A DNA stretch of 64,000 nucleotides from an uncultured Clostridia bacterium (lineage in GTDB: Bacteria > Bacillota > Clostridia > Lachnospirales > CAMZNU01): NCBI GenBank assembly GCA_947313885.1, contig CAMZNU010000007.1, positions 38,299 through 102,298 on the forward strand, given 5' to 3'. Positions 26,122 through 35,221 of this stretch are shown here, in pieces. How positions within the stretch are numbered: the stretch's first letter is position 1; each line of letters opens with the position of its first letter. The notes under the pieces are model-generated. The model worked only from the letters and a program-made list of their open reading frames with translations, was not told the origin of the DNA and searched no databases. The position numbers were made by a program, and so were the translations under genes.

Positions 26122-27576
26122 GTGAGTAAAATTTTATCGGGATATGAACCAAAGGAAGTTTTAAAATATTTTGAAGAGATAAGTGAAATACCAAGAGGAT
26201 CAGGAAATGAAGAAAGTATAAGTAATTATTTAGTACAATTTGCAAAGGACAGAGGATTTAAATATATTCAAGATGAATATTTAAATGTGTGTATATACAA
26301 AGATGGAACTAAAGGATTAGAAAATAAGCCATCAGTAATAATACAAGGACATATGGATATGGTATGTGAGAAAAACGAAGGAACGGAGCATAATTTTATA
26401 AATGAAGGAATAAAATTAGAAGTAAATGGTGATTGGATAAGTGGTAAAGGGACAACGTTAGGAGCGGACAATGGTGTTGCTATGGCGATGGGACTTGCAA
26501 TATTAGATAGTAAGACTATAAAACATCCACCAATAGAATTGTTAATAACATCAGGCGAAGAAATTGGGCTAATAGGAGCGACAAATTTTGACACATCAGT
26601 ATTAAAATCTAAAATGTTAATAAATTTAGATACTGGGGAAGATGGTGTATTTTTATCAAGTTGTGCGGGAGGAATAAAGTTTGACCTTAATGTAGATATT
26701 GAATGGATAGAGTTAGATGGAGAGTATGAAGAATTTATATTAGTTGTAAATGGGTTAAAAGGGGGACATTCAGGAGCAGAAATACATTTACAAAGAGGAA
26801 ATAGTAACGTTGTACTAAGTAGAGCATTGTATGAAAGTGGCAAAAATGTAGATATGTACATAAGAGATATAGAAGGTGGTGCGAAAGATAATGCTATAGC
26901 AAGGGAAGGAAAGAGTAAAATATTTGTACATAAAAAAGACATAAATAAGTTTAAAAAACAGTTAGAAAAAAGTATAAAAGACATAAAAAATGAACTTAGA
27001 GTAAGTGATAGTAATTTAAATATAGAGTTAGTGAGTAAAAAAAGTGAAAATAAAAAAGTATATAGCAAAGAAACTTTTGAGAAATACATATCATCTGTAT
27101 ATTTAATACAAAAAGGTGTAGCAACTATGAGTTTGGAAATAGACGGGTTAGTGGAAACATCTAATAATATTGGAGCGGTAAAAAGTGATGATAAAATAAT
27201 AGGAATAAGGTGTGCATTGAGAAGTAGTGTAGCGAGTAGAAAATACAACGTACTAGACGAAGTAAAATTATTGAGCAAGTTAGTAGGAGCTACATTAAAG
27301 ACAGAGGGTGATTATCCAGCATGGGAATACAATCCAGAGTCTAGATTAAGAGATGTATTTAAAAATAGCTATTATGAGTTGTTTAATAGCGAAGTAAAAA
27401 TAGATGCCATACATGCAGGATTAGAATGTGGGATTTTGACGGAAAAAATGGAAGATGTGGATATAATAGCATTTGGTCCAGAGATGTTAGATATTCATAC
27501 ACCAGATGAGAAGGTGTCGATAACATCATTAGAAAAAACGTATAAATTATTGGTAGAGGGATTAAAAAGATTATAG
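26122..27576 (+). CDS. pepD: Aminoacyl-histidine dipeptidase (Xaa-His dipeptidase, M20)
   Basis: 484 residues starting at GTG behind GGGAGGTAAT. Metal and catalytic motifs of the M20/PepD type: IIQGHMDMVCEK (zinc His and catalytic Asp), TLGADNGVAMAM (bridging Asp), TSGEEIGLIGA (catalytic and zinc Glu), INLDTGEDG, and AIHAGLECGIL near the C-terminus. The inserted lid contains GGHSGAEIHLQRGN. It hydrolyses dipeptides such as those ending in histidine, in the cytoplasm, consistent with a peptide-using fermenter. The permease gene starts 8 bases downstream. Confidence 0.95.
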   Translation: MSKILSGYEPKEVLKYFEEISEIPRGSGNEESISNYLVQFAKDRGFKYIQDEYLNVCIYKDGTKGLENKPSVIIQGHMDMVCEKNEGTEHNFINEGIKLEVNGDWISGKGTTLGADNGVAMAMGLAILDSKTIKHPPIELLITSGEEIGLIGATNFDTSVLKSKMLINLDTGEDGVFLSSCAGGIKFDLNVDIEWIELDGEYEEFILVVNGLKGGHSGAEIHLQRGNSNVVLSRALYESGKNVDMYIRDIEGGAKDNAIAREGKSKIFVHKKDINKFKKQLEKSIKDIKNELRVSDSNLNIELVSKKSENKKVYSKETFEKYISSVYLIQKGVATMSLEIDGLVETSNNIGAVKSDDKIIGIRCALRSSVASRKYNVLDEVKLLSKLVGATLKTEGDYPAWEYNPESRLRDVFKNSYYELFNSEVKIDAIHAGLECGILTEKMEDVDIIAFGPEMLDIHTPDEKVSITSLEKTYKLLVEGLKRL

Positions 27577-27584
27577 GTGAAAAT

Positions 27585-28952
27585 ATGAAAATAGAAATAG
27601 ATAAGAAATTTTTTAAAATGGCAATGTATGCAGTATTAACAGTAATAGTGAGTTATATATTAATATCGGTATTTGATATATTTATAGCATCTCTTGCAAA
27701 TATTAAAACGTTAGTAGGAGACATTTTAGGAGCGATTAAATATTTATTAAAAGTGTTTAATTTTTTAATAATAGCATTTATATTTAGTTATTTATTAGAT
27801 CCGCTAGTGGATAAATATCAAAGATTGTATGAGAAGTATGAGTTAAAGTTTATGAACGATGAGAGAGCAACCAAAAAAACAATAAAAGAAATCAAGTTAG
27901 AAGAGAAGCAAAAGAATGAAGGCATAGATGGAAAAAATGGATTTACATATAAGCCAAGAACAGCAGGAACGGTATTAGTATTTTTAACGATATTTGTGAG
28001 TTTGTTTATATTTACGAATTTTATGATATCAAGTTTTTCGCCAGAGCAAAGCGATAAGGTTATAGAGACGTTAATAGAAAATGATTCTATAAATAGCGAA
28101 GAAGCAGAACAGTTAATGTTGGAAAGTAATTTTTTAAGGAAAATAACATTAACAACATATGGAATGATTGAAAGTTTAAATAGTGAGTATGCGAGAATTA
28201 AAGTTGAATTAGAAAAACTAGGGTTATTAGATATTTTTAATAATACAATAGAAGGTATAGTTGTTTTTGTAAGAAGTTTCAGTTTTAGATTTATAGGGAT
28301 TTTAATAAAAGTAGGTTCAGGAATATTATCAAGTATAATAATACTGACGTTAAGTTTCTATATTATGCGTGACAAGGATAAATTTAAACATAATTTAGAA
28401 GTTTTTATGACGACATTTTTTCCTAGTAAAGTAAATATAGGAATAAAACACTTTATGGATGATGTACATACGATATTTTCAGGATATTTAAGAGGGCAAA
28501 TGACAGATGCTATGATAATGGGTAGTTTATTAGGGTTTAGTTTATCTTTAGCGGGAATACCATTTGCGTGGTTGATAGGAATGTTTTCAGGATTTTCAAA
28601 TTTAATACCTTATGTAGGAGCTTTTGTAGGATTTTTATTAGCTGTTACATCGGGATTATTATCAGGTAATCCAATATTGGCATTATATGCTGCGGTTATA
28701 GTGTTAATAGTACAACAAATAGACGGACTATTTATAGTTCCTAAATTTGTAGGCGAGAGTGTGGAAATAAGTCCATTTTTAGTAATATTATCATTAACAG
28801 TAGCAGGAACAGTATTTGGAATAGTAGGAATGATATTTGCAGTGCCAATTACAGCTATGTTAAAAATATTAATCGGAAGATATATGTTAAGAAAAAAAGA
28901 GGGTGGAGGCTTTAGAAAGTTTTTTAGTAGAATAAAAAACATCGAAATATAA
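27585..28952 (+). CDS. AI-2E family (PerM-type) transporter
   Basis: 455 residues with seven to eight predicted membrane helices: three in the N-terminal third, interrupted by a ~50-residue charged cytoplasmic loop, and a C-terminal cluster with the family region LRGQMTDAMIMGSLLGFSLS, FSGFSNLIPYVGAFVGFLLA and QQIDGLFIVPKFVG. The family is broad and includes autoinducer-2 exporters and sodium/proton antiporters, so the cargo cannot be named. GTGAAA just before the ATG is a weak ribosome-binding site; the close spacing behind pepD suggests translational coupling. Confidence 0.88.
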   Translation: MKIEIDKKFFKMAMYAVLTVIVSYILISVFDIFIASLANIKTLVGDILGAIKYLLKVFNFLIIAFIFSYLLDPLVDKYQRLYEKYELKFMNDERATKKTIKEIKLEEKQKNEGIDGKNGFTYKPRTAGTVLVFLTIFVSLFIFTNFMISSFSPEQSDKVIETLIENDSINSEEAEQLMLESNFLRKITLTTYGMIESLNSEYARIKVELEKLGLLDIFNNTIEGIVVFVRSFSFRFIGILIKVGSGILSSIIILTLSFYIMRDKDKFKHNLEVFMTTFFPSKVNIGIKHFMDDVHTIFSGYLRGQMTDAMIMGSLLGFSLSLAGIPFAWLIGMFSGFSNLIPYVGAFVGFLLAVTSGLLSGNPILALYAAVIVLIVQQIDGLFIVPKFVGESVEISPFLVILSLTVAGTVFGIVGMIFAVPITAMLKILIGRYMLRKKEGGGFRKFFSRIKNIEI

Positions 28953-29038
28953 AAAAAACTAATGTTATTTTCATCATATTAGTTTAAAGTGAAAATAAAT
29001 AGCAATTAATAAAATAATTAAGTTGTTAAAAAGTTTTG

Positions 29039-29082
29039 AACCCCCTCCTCATAAATATTAATATATTTATGAGGAGGGGGTT
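29039..29082 (+). promoter_or_regulatory. 20-bp perfect hairpin that hides the gerM ribosome-binding site
   Basis: 29039-29058 pairs without mismatch with 29063-29082 around a TAAT loop. Twelve pairs next to the stem base are C/G-rich (CCCCCTCCTC against GAGGAGGGGG), which is striking in this AT-rich DNA. The right arm is the Shine-Dalgarno of the gene starting at 29086, and TTTTT lies directly before that ATG. The structure can act as an intrinsic terminator, a translation block, or both. Confidence 0.8.
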
Positions 29083-29085
29083 TTT

Positions 29086-29517
29086 ATGAACAAGAAAATA
29101 GTCGCACTATTAATGTTAACGATGATAATAAATAGTAGCTTTGTAGTAAAAGTAAATACTAATGAAGAAATAAAAAGAAATGAAATAAAAAGAAATGAAA
29201 AGATAAGAGATGAATTAGAAGGAATAATTTTAAAATATGAAGATATGATAGGATACACAGAAGGAAAAATTAAGATAATATGGTTTATTTTAATAGAAGG
29301 TAAATTAATAGTAAATATGGGCGAGGATATTAAGCGGGATAAAAATAGTTCATATGAAAATGTAAGAATGGGAGAAATTATGTTAAGGACATTATTACAA
29401 TTAGAATATGTAGATGAGGTAACGATATATGTAGGAGGAAAATTAGATTATATAGGAAGCGGTCTAATTATTGAAAAGGAGAGAAAATGGGTAAGAGGAG
29501 AGATGGAAGAAAATTAG
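29086..29517 (+). CDS. Short GerM-like (GerMN domain) sporulation protein
   Basis: 143 residues. A hydrophobic signal or anchor (about 4-21) is followed by a twice-repeated KRNE segment and one compact GerMN-like domain: GKLIVNMGEDIKRD, then MGEIMLRTLLQLEYVDEVTIYVGGKLDYIG. Gene order supports the call, because gerM lies directly upstream of rph in Bacillus too. It differs in two ways: it has one GerMN unit, not two, and no lipobox Cys after the signal. The last 31 bases overlap rph. Its ribosome-binding site is buried in a strong hairpin, so expression is probably conditional. Confidence 0.65.
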   Translation: MNKKIVALLMLTMIINSSFVVKVNTNEEIKRNEIKRNEKIRDELEGIILKYEDMIGYTEGKIKIIWFILIEGKLIVNMGEDIKRDKNSSYENVRMGEIMLRTLLQLEYVDEVTIYVGGKLDYIGSGLIIEKERKWVRGEMEEN

Positions 29518-30203
29518 ACGAGATGCGAAAAATAAAAGTAACAAAAGAGTATATAATTTATCCAGAGGGTTCAGTATTGATAGAAATAGGAAACACAAAA
29601 GTAATATGTAATGTAACAGTAGAAGATAAAGTGCCAAAATTTTTAATCGGAAAAGGGAAGGGATGGATTACGGCGGAATATAATATGTTACCAAGATCTA
29701 CCCATACAAGAATGTTAAGGGATATAAGTAAGCTTAAGAAAAATGGTAGGAGTTTAGAAATACAAAGACTAATAGGAAGATGTTTAAGAGGTGCAGTTGA
29801 CTTAGAGTTGTTAGGAGAAAAAACGTTAATAGTAGATTGTGACGTAGTACAAGCAGATGGAGGAACTAGAACAGCTAGTATTACAGGAGGATATATAGCA
29901 ATAAAGTTAGCGTGTAATAAATTATTAGAAGAAGGTAAGTTAGAAAAAAACCCGATTAAAAATGGAGTAGTGGCTGTAAGTGTTGGCATAGTAGATGAAA
30001 AACCTATGTTAGATTTATGTTATGAGGAGGACAGTAGAGCAGATGTTGATATGAATATATGCATGACGGATAAAGGAAGGTTTTTGGAGCTTCAAGGCGG
30101 AGGGGAAAAAGGAGATTTTAGTAAAAATGAATTAATTAAATTAATGGAGCTTGGAGAGAAAGGCTGTAAAACTTTATTTAATGTAATAGAAGAAATGAAA
30201 TAA
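29487..30203 (+). CDS. rph: Ribonuclease PH
   Basis: 238 residues. Its start overlaps the previous gene by 31 bases; AAAAGGAGAG precedes the ATG and the product opens GKRRDGRKLDEMR as expected. Phosphorolytic site residues are visible in GRSLEIQRLIGRCLRGAVDL (Arg) and GGTRTASITGGY (Thr-Arg). DSRADVDMNICMTDKGRFLELQG is the catalytic Asp-rich region. It trims the 3' tails of tRNA precursors using phosphate. One oddity is QGGGEKG, where most homologues have QGTAE. Confidence 0.95.
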   Translation: MGKRRDGRKLDEMRKIKVTKEYIIYPEGSVLIEIGNTKVICNVTVEDKVPKFLIGKGKGWITAEYNMLPRSTHTRMLRDISKLKKNGRSLEIQRLIGRCLRGAVDLELLGEKTLIVDCDVVQADGGTRTASITGGYIAIKLACNKLLEEGKLEKNPIKNGVVAVSVGIVDEKPMLDLCYEEDSRADVDMNICMTDKGRFLELQGGGEKGDFSKNELIKLMELGEKGCKTLFNVIEEMK

Positions 30204-30273
30204 GTTGCATCACTATATAATTATTTGTTAATATATATGTAAGTATGTAAAAACGTTAAATAAGGAGAATGTA

Positions 30274-32844
30274 ATGTCTATATTAGAAAAAATATTTGGT
30301 AACTATAGTGAAAAAGAAGTAAAAAAATTAAAAGGAATTGTAAGGGAAATTGATGGATTTGAAGAGTCGTTAGCAAGACTAGCAGATGAAGAATTAAAAA
30401 GTAAAACATTAGAATTTAAAGAAAGATTAAAAAAAGGCGAAACGTTAGATGATATATTACCAGAGGCTTTTGCGGTAGTTAGAGAAGCTGGGAAACGTGT
30501 GTTAAATATGCGACATTTTGAAGTACAATTGATAGGTGGAATTATATTACACCAAGGAAGAATAGCGGAAATGCGAACAGGTGAAGGTAAAACGTTAGTA
30601 TCGACATTACCAGCATATTTAAATGCTCTTGAAGAAAAAGGAGTTCATATTGTAACGGTAAATGATTATCTAGCAGAACGTGATTCAAAATGGATGGGTG
30701 AATTACATGAATTTTTAGGACTAGAGGTTGGAGTAGTTTTAAATGATATGAGTAACGACGAAAGACAAAAAGCGTATAATTGTGACATAACATATGCTAC
30801 TAACAATGAATTAGGGTTTGATTATTTAAGAGATAACATGGCGGTGTATGAAAAAGACATGGTAGTAAGAGAATTACATTACGCAATAATAGATGAGGTA
30901 GATTCTGTTTTAATAGATGAAGCAAGAACACCATTAATAATTTCTGGAAGTGGCGATAAATCTACACAACTATACAATATAGCAGACACCTTTGTAAAAA
31001 GATTAGAAATGGGTGCGATATTAAATGAGGAAGATGCATTTAATCCATTAATAAGAAGTGAAATAGAAGAGGTAGGAGATTATATAGCAGATGAAAAAAC
31101 AAAATCTGTATCATTAACGGCAAGGGGTGTAGGAAAAGCCGAAAAATATTTTAATATTGAGAATTTATCAGACCCAGTAAATTTACAAATACAGCATCAC
31201 ATAAATACAGCGCTTAGAGCAAATTATTTAATGTTTAAGGATTCAAATTATGTAGTTTCAGATGAGGGAGAAATACTAATAGTAGATGAATTTACAGGAA
31301 GAATAATGTCAGGAAGAAGATATTCGGATGGGTTACATCAAGCGATAGAAGCGAAAGAAAATGTAGAAGTTAAAAAAGAGAGTAAAACGTTAGCAACAGT
31401 AACGTATCAAAGCTACTTTAATAAATACAATAAGAAGTCAGGAATGACAGGTACGGCTATGACAGAAGTGGATGAGTTTAGACAAATATACAGTATGGAC
31501 GTTATAGAGATACCGACGAACAAACCTATTTTAAGAAAAGATGATCCAGATAAAGTTTATAAAACTGAAGTGGGTAAAATGAAAGCGGTAGTAGAAAGCG
31601 TTAAAGAAAGTTATGAAAAAGGACAACCAGTTTTAGTGGGTACGATAACGATAGAAAACTCAGAAAAAGTAAGTACGTATTTAAAAAAAGAAGGTATAAA
31701 ACACGAAGTATTAAATGCAAAATACCATGAAAAGGAAGCAGAAATAGTAGAAAAAGCGGGACAAAAAGGTGCTGTAACGATAGCTACAAACATGGCAGGA
31801 CGTGGTACAGATATTAAGCTTGGAGAAGGTGTTGTTGAAGTAGGAGGGTTAAAAATAATAGGTACAGAACGTCATGAGTCAAGAAGAATAGATAACCAGT
31901 TACGAGGCAGATCAGGGAGACAAGGAGATCCAGGGCAGTCAACATTTTTCATAGCATTATCAGATGATTTAATGAGATTATTTGGTGGTGATAGAGTAAT
32001 AAAAATGATAGATGCGTTAGGAATAGAAGAAGACGAAGCGATAGAACACCCAATATTAAGTAAATCAATAGAAAAAGCTCAGAAAAAAATAGAAGGAAAT
32101 CATTTTGAATCAAGAAAAAGAGTTTTAGACTATGATAGAGTAATGAATGAACAAAGAGAAATTATATATGGACAAAGAAAAAGGGTTTTAAAAGGTGAGG
32201 ATTTAAAAGATAACATATTAAAAATGTTAAGAACGGTTTTAAAAGAATATATAAAAGAAGCAGTAGGTGATGAAAAAGATAAAAACACATGGGATATGAT
32301 AGCACTTAATGAACACTTAATGCCAATTTTCCATGAGCCTGTAATGGTAACAGATATAGAACATTTAGAAGATGAGACGTTACAAAGCATAGAAGATAAA
32401 TTATACGATAAAGCCGTAGAAATATATAATGCAAAGGAAGAAGAGTTCACATCAGAAAGATTTAGAAATGTTGAAAGAGGAATATTATTAAGAGTAATAG
32501 ATCAAAGATGGATGGATCATATAGATGATATGGATCAAATGCGTCAAGGTGTAGGATTACAATCTTATGCACAAAAAGATCCATTAGTTGAATATAAAAA
32601 TTTAAGTTATTCAATGTTAGAAAACATGTCATATAAAATAAAAGAGGATACAGTAAAGGGGTTATTTAATGTAAGAGTACAAAGAGAACCAGAAAAAAGA
32701 GAAAAAATAGTAAAAGAAATTTTTACGAATAAAGATGATACAAAAACTAAAAAACCGAAGCAAAGAGAAGGGACAAAAATCGGAAGAAACGAGTTATGTC
32801 CTTGTGGAAGTGGAAAAAAATATAAGGTGTGTTGTGGCAAGTAA
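30274..32844 (+). CDS. secA: Preprotein translocase ATPase SecA
   Basis: 856 residues. NBD1 shows [16 protein letters not shown] (Walker A) and [20 protein letters not shown] (Walker B). The preprotein cross-linking domain, the NBD2 motifs [13 protein letters not shown] and [25 protein letters not shown] (arginine finger) and the helical scaffold follow. The C-terminus carries the zinc-binding [15 protein letters not shown]. It powers post-translational export through SecYEG. AAGGAG precedes the ATG. Because the zinc tail is intact, SecB-like or lipid interaction is possible. Confidence 0.98.
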   Translation: MSILEKIFGNYSEKEVKKLKGIVREIDGFEESLARLADEELKSKTLEFKERLKKGETLDDILPEAFAVVREAGKRVLNMRHFEVQLIGGIILHQGRIAEMRTGEGKTLVSTLPAYLNALEEKGVHIVTVNDYLAERDSKWMGELHEFLGLEVGVVLNDMSNDERQKAYNCDITYATNNELGFDYLRDNMAVYEKDMVVRELHYAIIDEVDSVLIDEARTPLIISGSGDKSTQLYNIADTFVKRLEMGAILNEEDAFNPLIRSEIEEVGDYIADEKTKSVSLTARGVGKAEKYFNIENLSDPVNLQIQHHINTALRANYLMFKDSNYVVSDEGEILIVDEFTGRIMSGRRYSDGLHQAIEAKENVEVKKESKTLATVTYQSYFNKYNKKSGMTGTAMTEVDEFRQIYSMDVIEIPTNKPILRKDDPDKVYKTEVGKMKAVVESVKESYEKGQPVLVGTITIENSEKVSTYLKKEGIKHEVLNAKYHEKEAEIVEKAGQKGAVTIATNMAGRGTDIKLGEGVVEVGGLKIIGTERHESRRIDNQLRGRSGRQGDPGQSTFFIALSDDLMRLFGGDRVIKMIDALGIEEDEAIEHPILSKSIEKAQKKIEGNHFESRKRVLDYDRVMNEQREIIYGQRKRVLKGEDLKDNILKMLRTVLKEYIKEAVGDEKDKNTWDMIALNEHLMPIFHEPVMVTDIEHLEDETLQSIEDKLYDKAVEIYNAKEEEFTSERFRNVERGILLRVIDQRWMDHIDDMDQMRQGVGLQSYAQKDPLVEYKNLSYSMLENMSYKIKEDTVKGLFNVRVQREPEKREKIVKEIFTNKDDTKTKKPKQREGTKIGRNELCPCGSGKKYKVCCGK

Positions 32845-32886
32845 TAGAAATATAGGTAAGGAAAAAATACCAAAGGAGGTATTGTA

Positions 32887-34392
32887 GTGAAAAAAATTGC
32901 TGTAGTATGTGTAGTATTGGTGTTTATTTTGACATCTTGTCAAAAAAATAAAGAAGAGGAAAAATATATAAAGTACGAAGATAGTTTAAAAGTTGTATTA
33001 AGCAGAAAAAAATTAACATTAGATCCTATGAAGCATAATGATTTAATTAGCGGATATGCATCAACCGCTATATATGATACATTATTTAGAATTGACGAAG
33101 AGGGATATATAGATTATTTAATTGCAAAAAATCATGATTACACTACAGATAGAATATTAAACATAGAAATCCATAGGGGGATAAAATTTCATGATGGAAG
33201 TAGTCTAACAGCAGAGGATGTTAAAGCGAGCTTAGAAAGAAGCAGGAAAGAAAAGAGTGTATCAAAACTATTCGAGGCTATAGAACATATATCAGTTATA
33301 GATGATTATAATCTAACTATAATTACTAAAATGCCATATGCACCGTTAATAGGCAATTTAACACACAATGGTAGTAGTATAATGCCAAAAAAAATAATAG
33401 AAAATAAAGAATTTGATAAAAATATAGGTTCTGGACCATATAAATTTAAAAGTATGTATTATGATAGAACAATCTTAGAAAAGAACAATAGATATTTTTT
33501 AAAAGATGAAAGATCAGATTGGAAGTATTTAGAATTTAATGTAGTAACCGATAGCGACAAAAGACAAGGATATATATTAGATGGTAAATATGATATAAAT
33601 TTAAATGTGAAGCCTTATCAAATTAGAAAGTTAGAAGACTTGGATGAATTAGAGTTACTAAAAGTAAAAACGAGTAACATAAATTATTTAGTAATAAATA
33701 ACACGCGAAAATTTTTAAATGATGTGAATTTTAGAAAAGCGTTAAATTATGGAATAAATAAAGAAGAGGTAAACAGGATAGCTATAAAAGGCATAGGTGA
33801 AACATTAAAATCAGTAACTCCGAGTAATATACTAGGGTATAATGAAGATGTAAATTATAAATATGATGTTAAAAAGGCGAAGGAATATTTAGAAAAAACA
33901 GAGTATGAAGGTGAAGAACTAACGTTTTTAGTATCAGGTGAAGAAAAATATAATACGGCTCAAGTGATTAAAAGTAATTTAAAAGATATAGGAATAAATG
34001 TGAAAATAGCATCAGAAGAAATAGAACAATATAGAAAAAATTTAAATATTGGACAATATGATATAGGATTATTATCATGGACAACTGGTAAAGACCCAGA
34101 TAGGTATTTTACACCTCTATTCCATTCGGATAGTGTCGGAATTCAAAATAAAGCAAGATATAGTAATCCAGAAGTAGATTATTTAATAGAAGCGGGGATA
34201 ACTACTATAGATAAGGAAGAAAGAGAATCAATATATGGAGAACTCCATAGAAAAGTAATGGATTCAGCACCATTGGTTCCTCTTTATAGTAAGGATACAA
34301 TTATATCAGGAAAAAAATATGATTATAGCAAAGCGTTTATAGAAGATGGAGATATATATTTCAACCTAATAAGAAAGATTGAAAAAAAATAG
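32887..34392 (+). CDS. Peptide/oligopeptide-binding lipoprotein (SBP family 5), orphan
   Basis: 501 residues starting at GTG with AAAGGAGGT upstream. The signal peptide ends in the lipobox LTSC, so the protein is predicted to be lipid-anchored outside the cell. The family-5 pattern is clear: LDPMKHNDLISGYASTAIYD, IHRGIKFHDGSSLTAEDVKASLE, GSGPYKF, INYLVINNTRKFLNDVNFRKALN and LSWTTGKDPDRYFTPLFHS. Such proteins capture peptides, nickel or sugars for ABC importers. No permease or ATPase gene is adjacent on either side, so it must use a transporter encoded elsewhere. It ends at its own terminator. Confidence 0.92.
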   Translation: MKKIAVVCVVLVFILTSCQKNKEEEKYIKYEDSLKVVLSRKKLTLDPMKHNDLISGYASTAIYDTLFRIDEEGYIDYLIAKNHDYTTDRILNIEIHRGIKFHDGSSLTAEDVKASLERSRKEKSVSKLFEAIEHISVIDDYNLTIITKMPYAPLIGNLTHNGSSIMPKKIIENKEFDKNIGSGPYKFKSMYYDRTILEKNNRYFLKDERSDWKYLEFNVVTDSDKRQGYILDGKYDINLNVKPYQIRKLEDLDELELLKVKTSNINYLVINNTRKFLNDVNFRKALNYGINKEEVNRIAIKGIGETLKSVTPSNILGYNEDVNYKYDVKKAKEYLEKTEYEGEELTFLVSGEEKYNTAQVIKSNLKDIGINVKIASEEIEQYRKNLNIGQYDIGLLSWTTGKDPDRYFTPLFHSDSVGIQNKARYSNPEVDYLIEAGITTIDKEERESIYGELHRKVMDSAPLVPLYSKDTIISGKKYDYSKAFIEDGDIYFNLIRKIEKK

Positions 34393-34394
34393 AT

Positions 34395-34441
34395 AAAAAA
34401 GATATTGAATGTTTGTAACTAAAATATTTAATATCTTTTTT
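34395..34441 (+). terminator. Terminator of the peptide-binding lipoprotein gene
   Basis: AAAAAAGATATT (34395-34406) pairs with AATATCTTTTTT (34430-34441), with a long A+T loop that can pair further. Confidence 0.75.
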
Positions 34442-34523
34442 AGTGCATAAAATGAAATTGAAATATATACATATAAGTCGCTATAAGTTATAATATAATA
34501 AGTATAAAAAAGGAGGGATCGAT

Positions 34524-35198
34524 ATGAAAATATTTATAACATCAGATATAGAAGATGAAAAAGGGTACTACAAATTATTAATAAATTATTATAATGTAAT
34601 AATTGATAGCGGTGGCATACCATTTACAACTTGTTGTAATGATTCGTTAATAGATTATATATTAGAAAATGCAGATGGTTTGTTATTTACAGGTGGTCTT
34701 GACATTGACAGTAAACTATATAATGAAGAACCACATAAAGAAAATAAAACATCATTAGAAATACGAGATACTTTTGAAATGAAATTAATGAGAAAAGCTT
34801 TAGAAATGAAAAAACCAATATTAGGAATTTGCAGAGGGTGCCAGTTATTAAATGTTGCATTAGGTGGTAAATTAAATCAGCATGTAGAAAATCATTTACA
34901 CTTAGAGGATAGGACAAAGATAAGTCATAAAGTAATACTAGAAGATGGTATAGTAAAGGGTATATGTAATGTTAATGAAATAGATGTAAATACAGTACAT
35001 CACCAAGTAATAAGTGATATAGGGGAAAATTTAAAAGTTGAATGTTACAATGAAGATAGGCATATAGAGGGGATAAGTTATAAAAATAGTTTTGCATTAG
35101 GGGTGCAATGGCATCCAGAAATGTTGTGTAATGAAAACAATGAACATAGTAAAATATTTAAAGAGTTTATAAAACAATGCAAAATGTCAATATTATAA
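34524..35198 (+). CDS. Class I glutamine amidotransferase-like hydrolase (peptidase C26 / PuuD type)
   Basis: 224 residues. The nucleophile elbow is GICRGCQLLN (Cys103) and the partner His/Glu lie in GVQWHPE (His197, Glu199). The YLLFTGGLDIDSKLY-like segment near residue 55 and the VHHQ motif at 159 are typical of the gamma-glutamyl-GABA hydrolase group. Members remove gamma-glutamyl groups from polyamine or amino-acid conjugates; the substrate here is unknown. AAGGAGGG precedes the ATG. The MATE gene begins 23 bases later, so the two may be cotranscribed. Confidence 0.88.
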   Translation: MKIFITSDIEDEKGYYKLLINYYNVIIDSGGIPFTTCCNDSLIDYILENADGLLFTGGLDIDSKLYNEEPHKENKTSLEIRDTFEMKLMRKALEMKKPILGICRGCQLLNVALGGKLNQHVENHLHLEDRTKISHKVILEDGIVKGICNVNEIDVNTVHHQVISDIGENLKVECYNEDRHIEGISYKNSFALGVQWHPEMLCNENNEHSKIFKEFIKQCKMSIL

Positions 35199-35221
35199 AG
35201 GAAATGAAAAGGTGCAAATAA

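Noticed and set aside
26268..27278. 336-codon minus-strand frame inside pepD
   Set aside because: Low-complexity Ser/Leu/Phe-rich translation of an A-rich coding strand; a shadow of pepD, which carries all catalytic motifs.
29039..29085. T-box or known riboswitch before gerM
   Set aside because: The element is a single perfect hairpin; there is no T-box core sequence, specifier loop or multi-helix aptamer.
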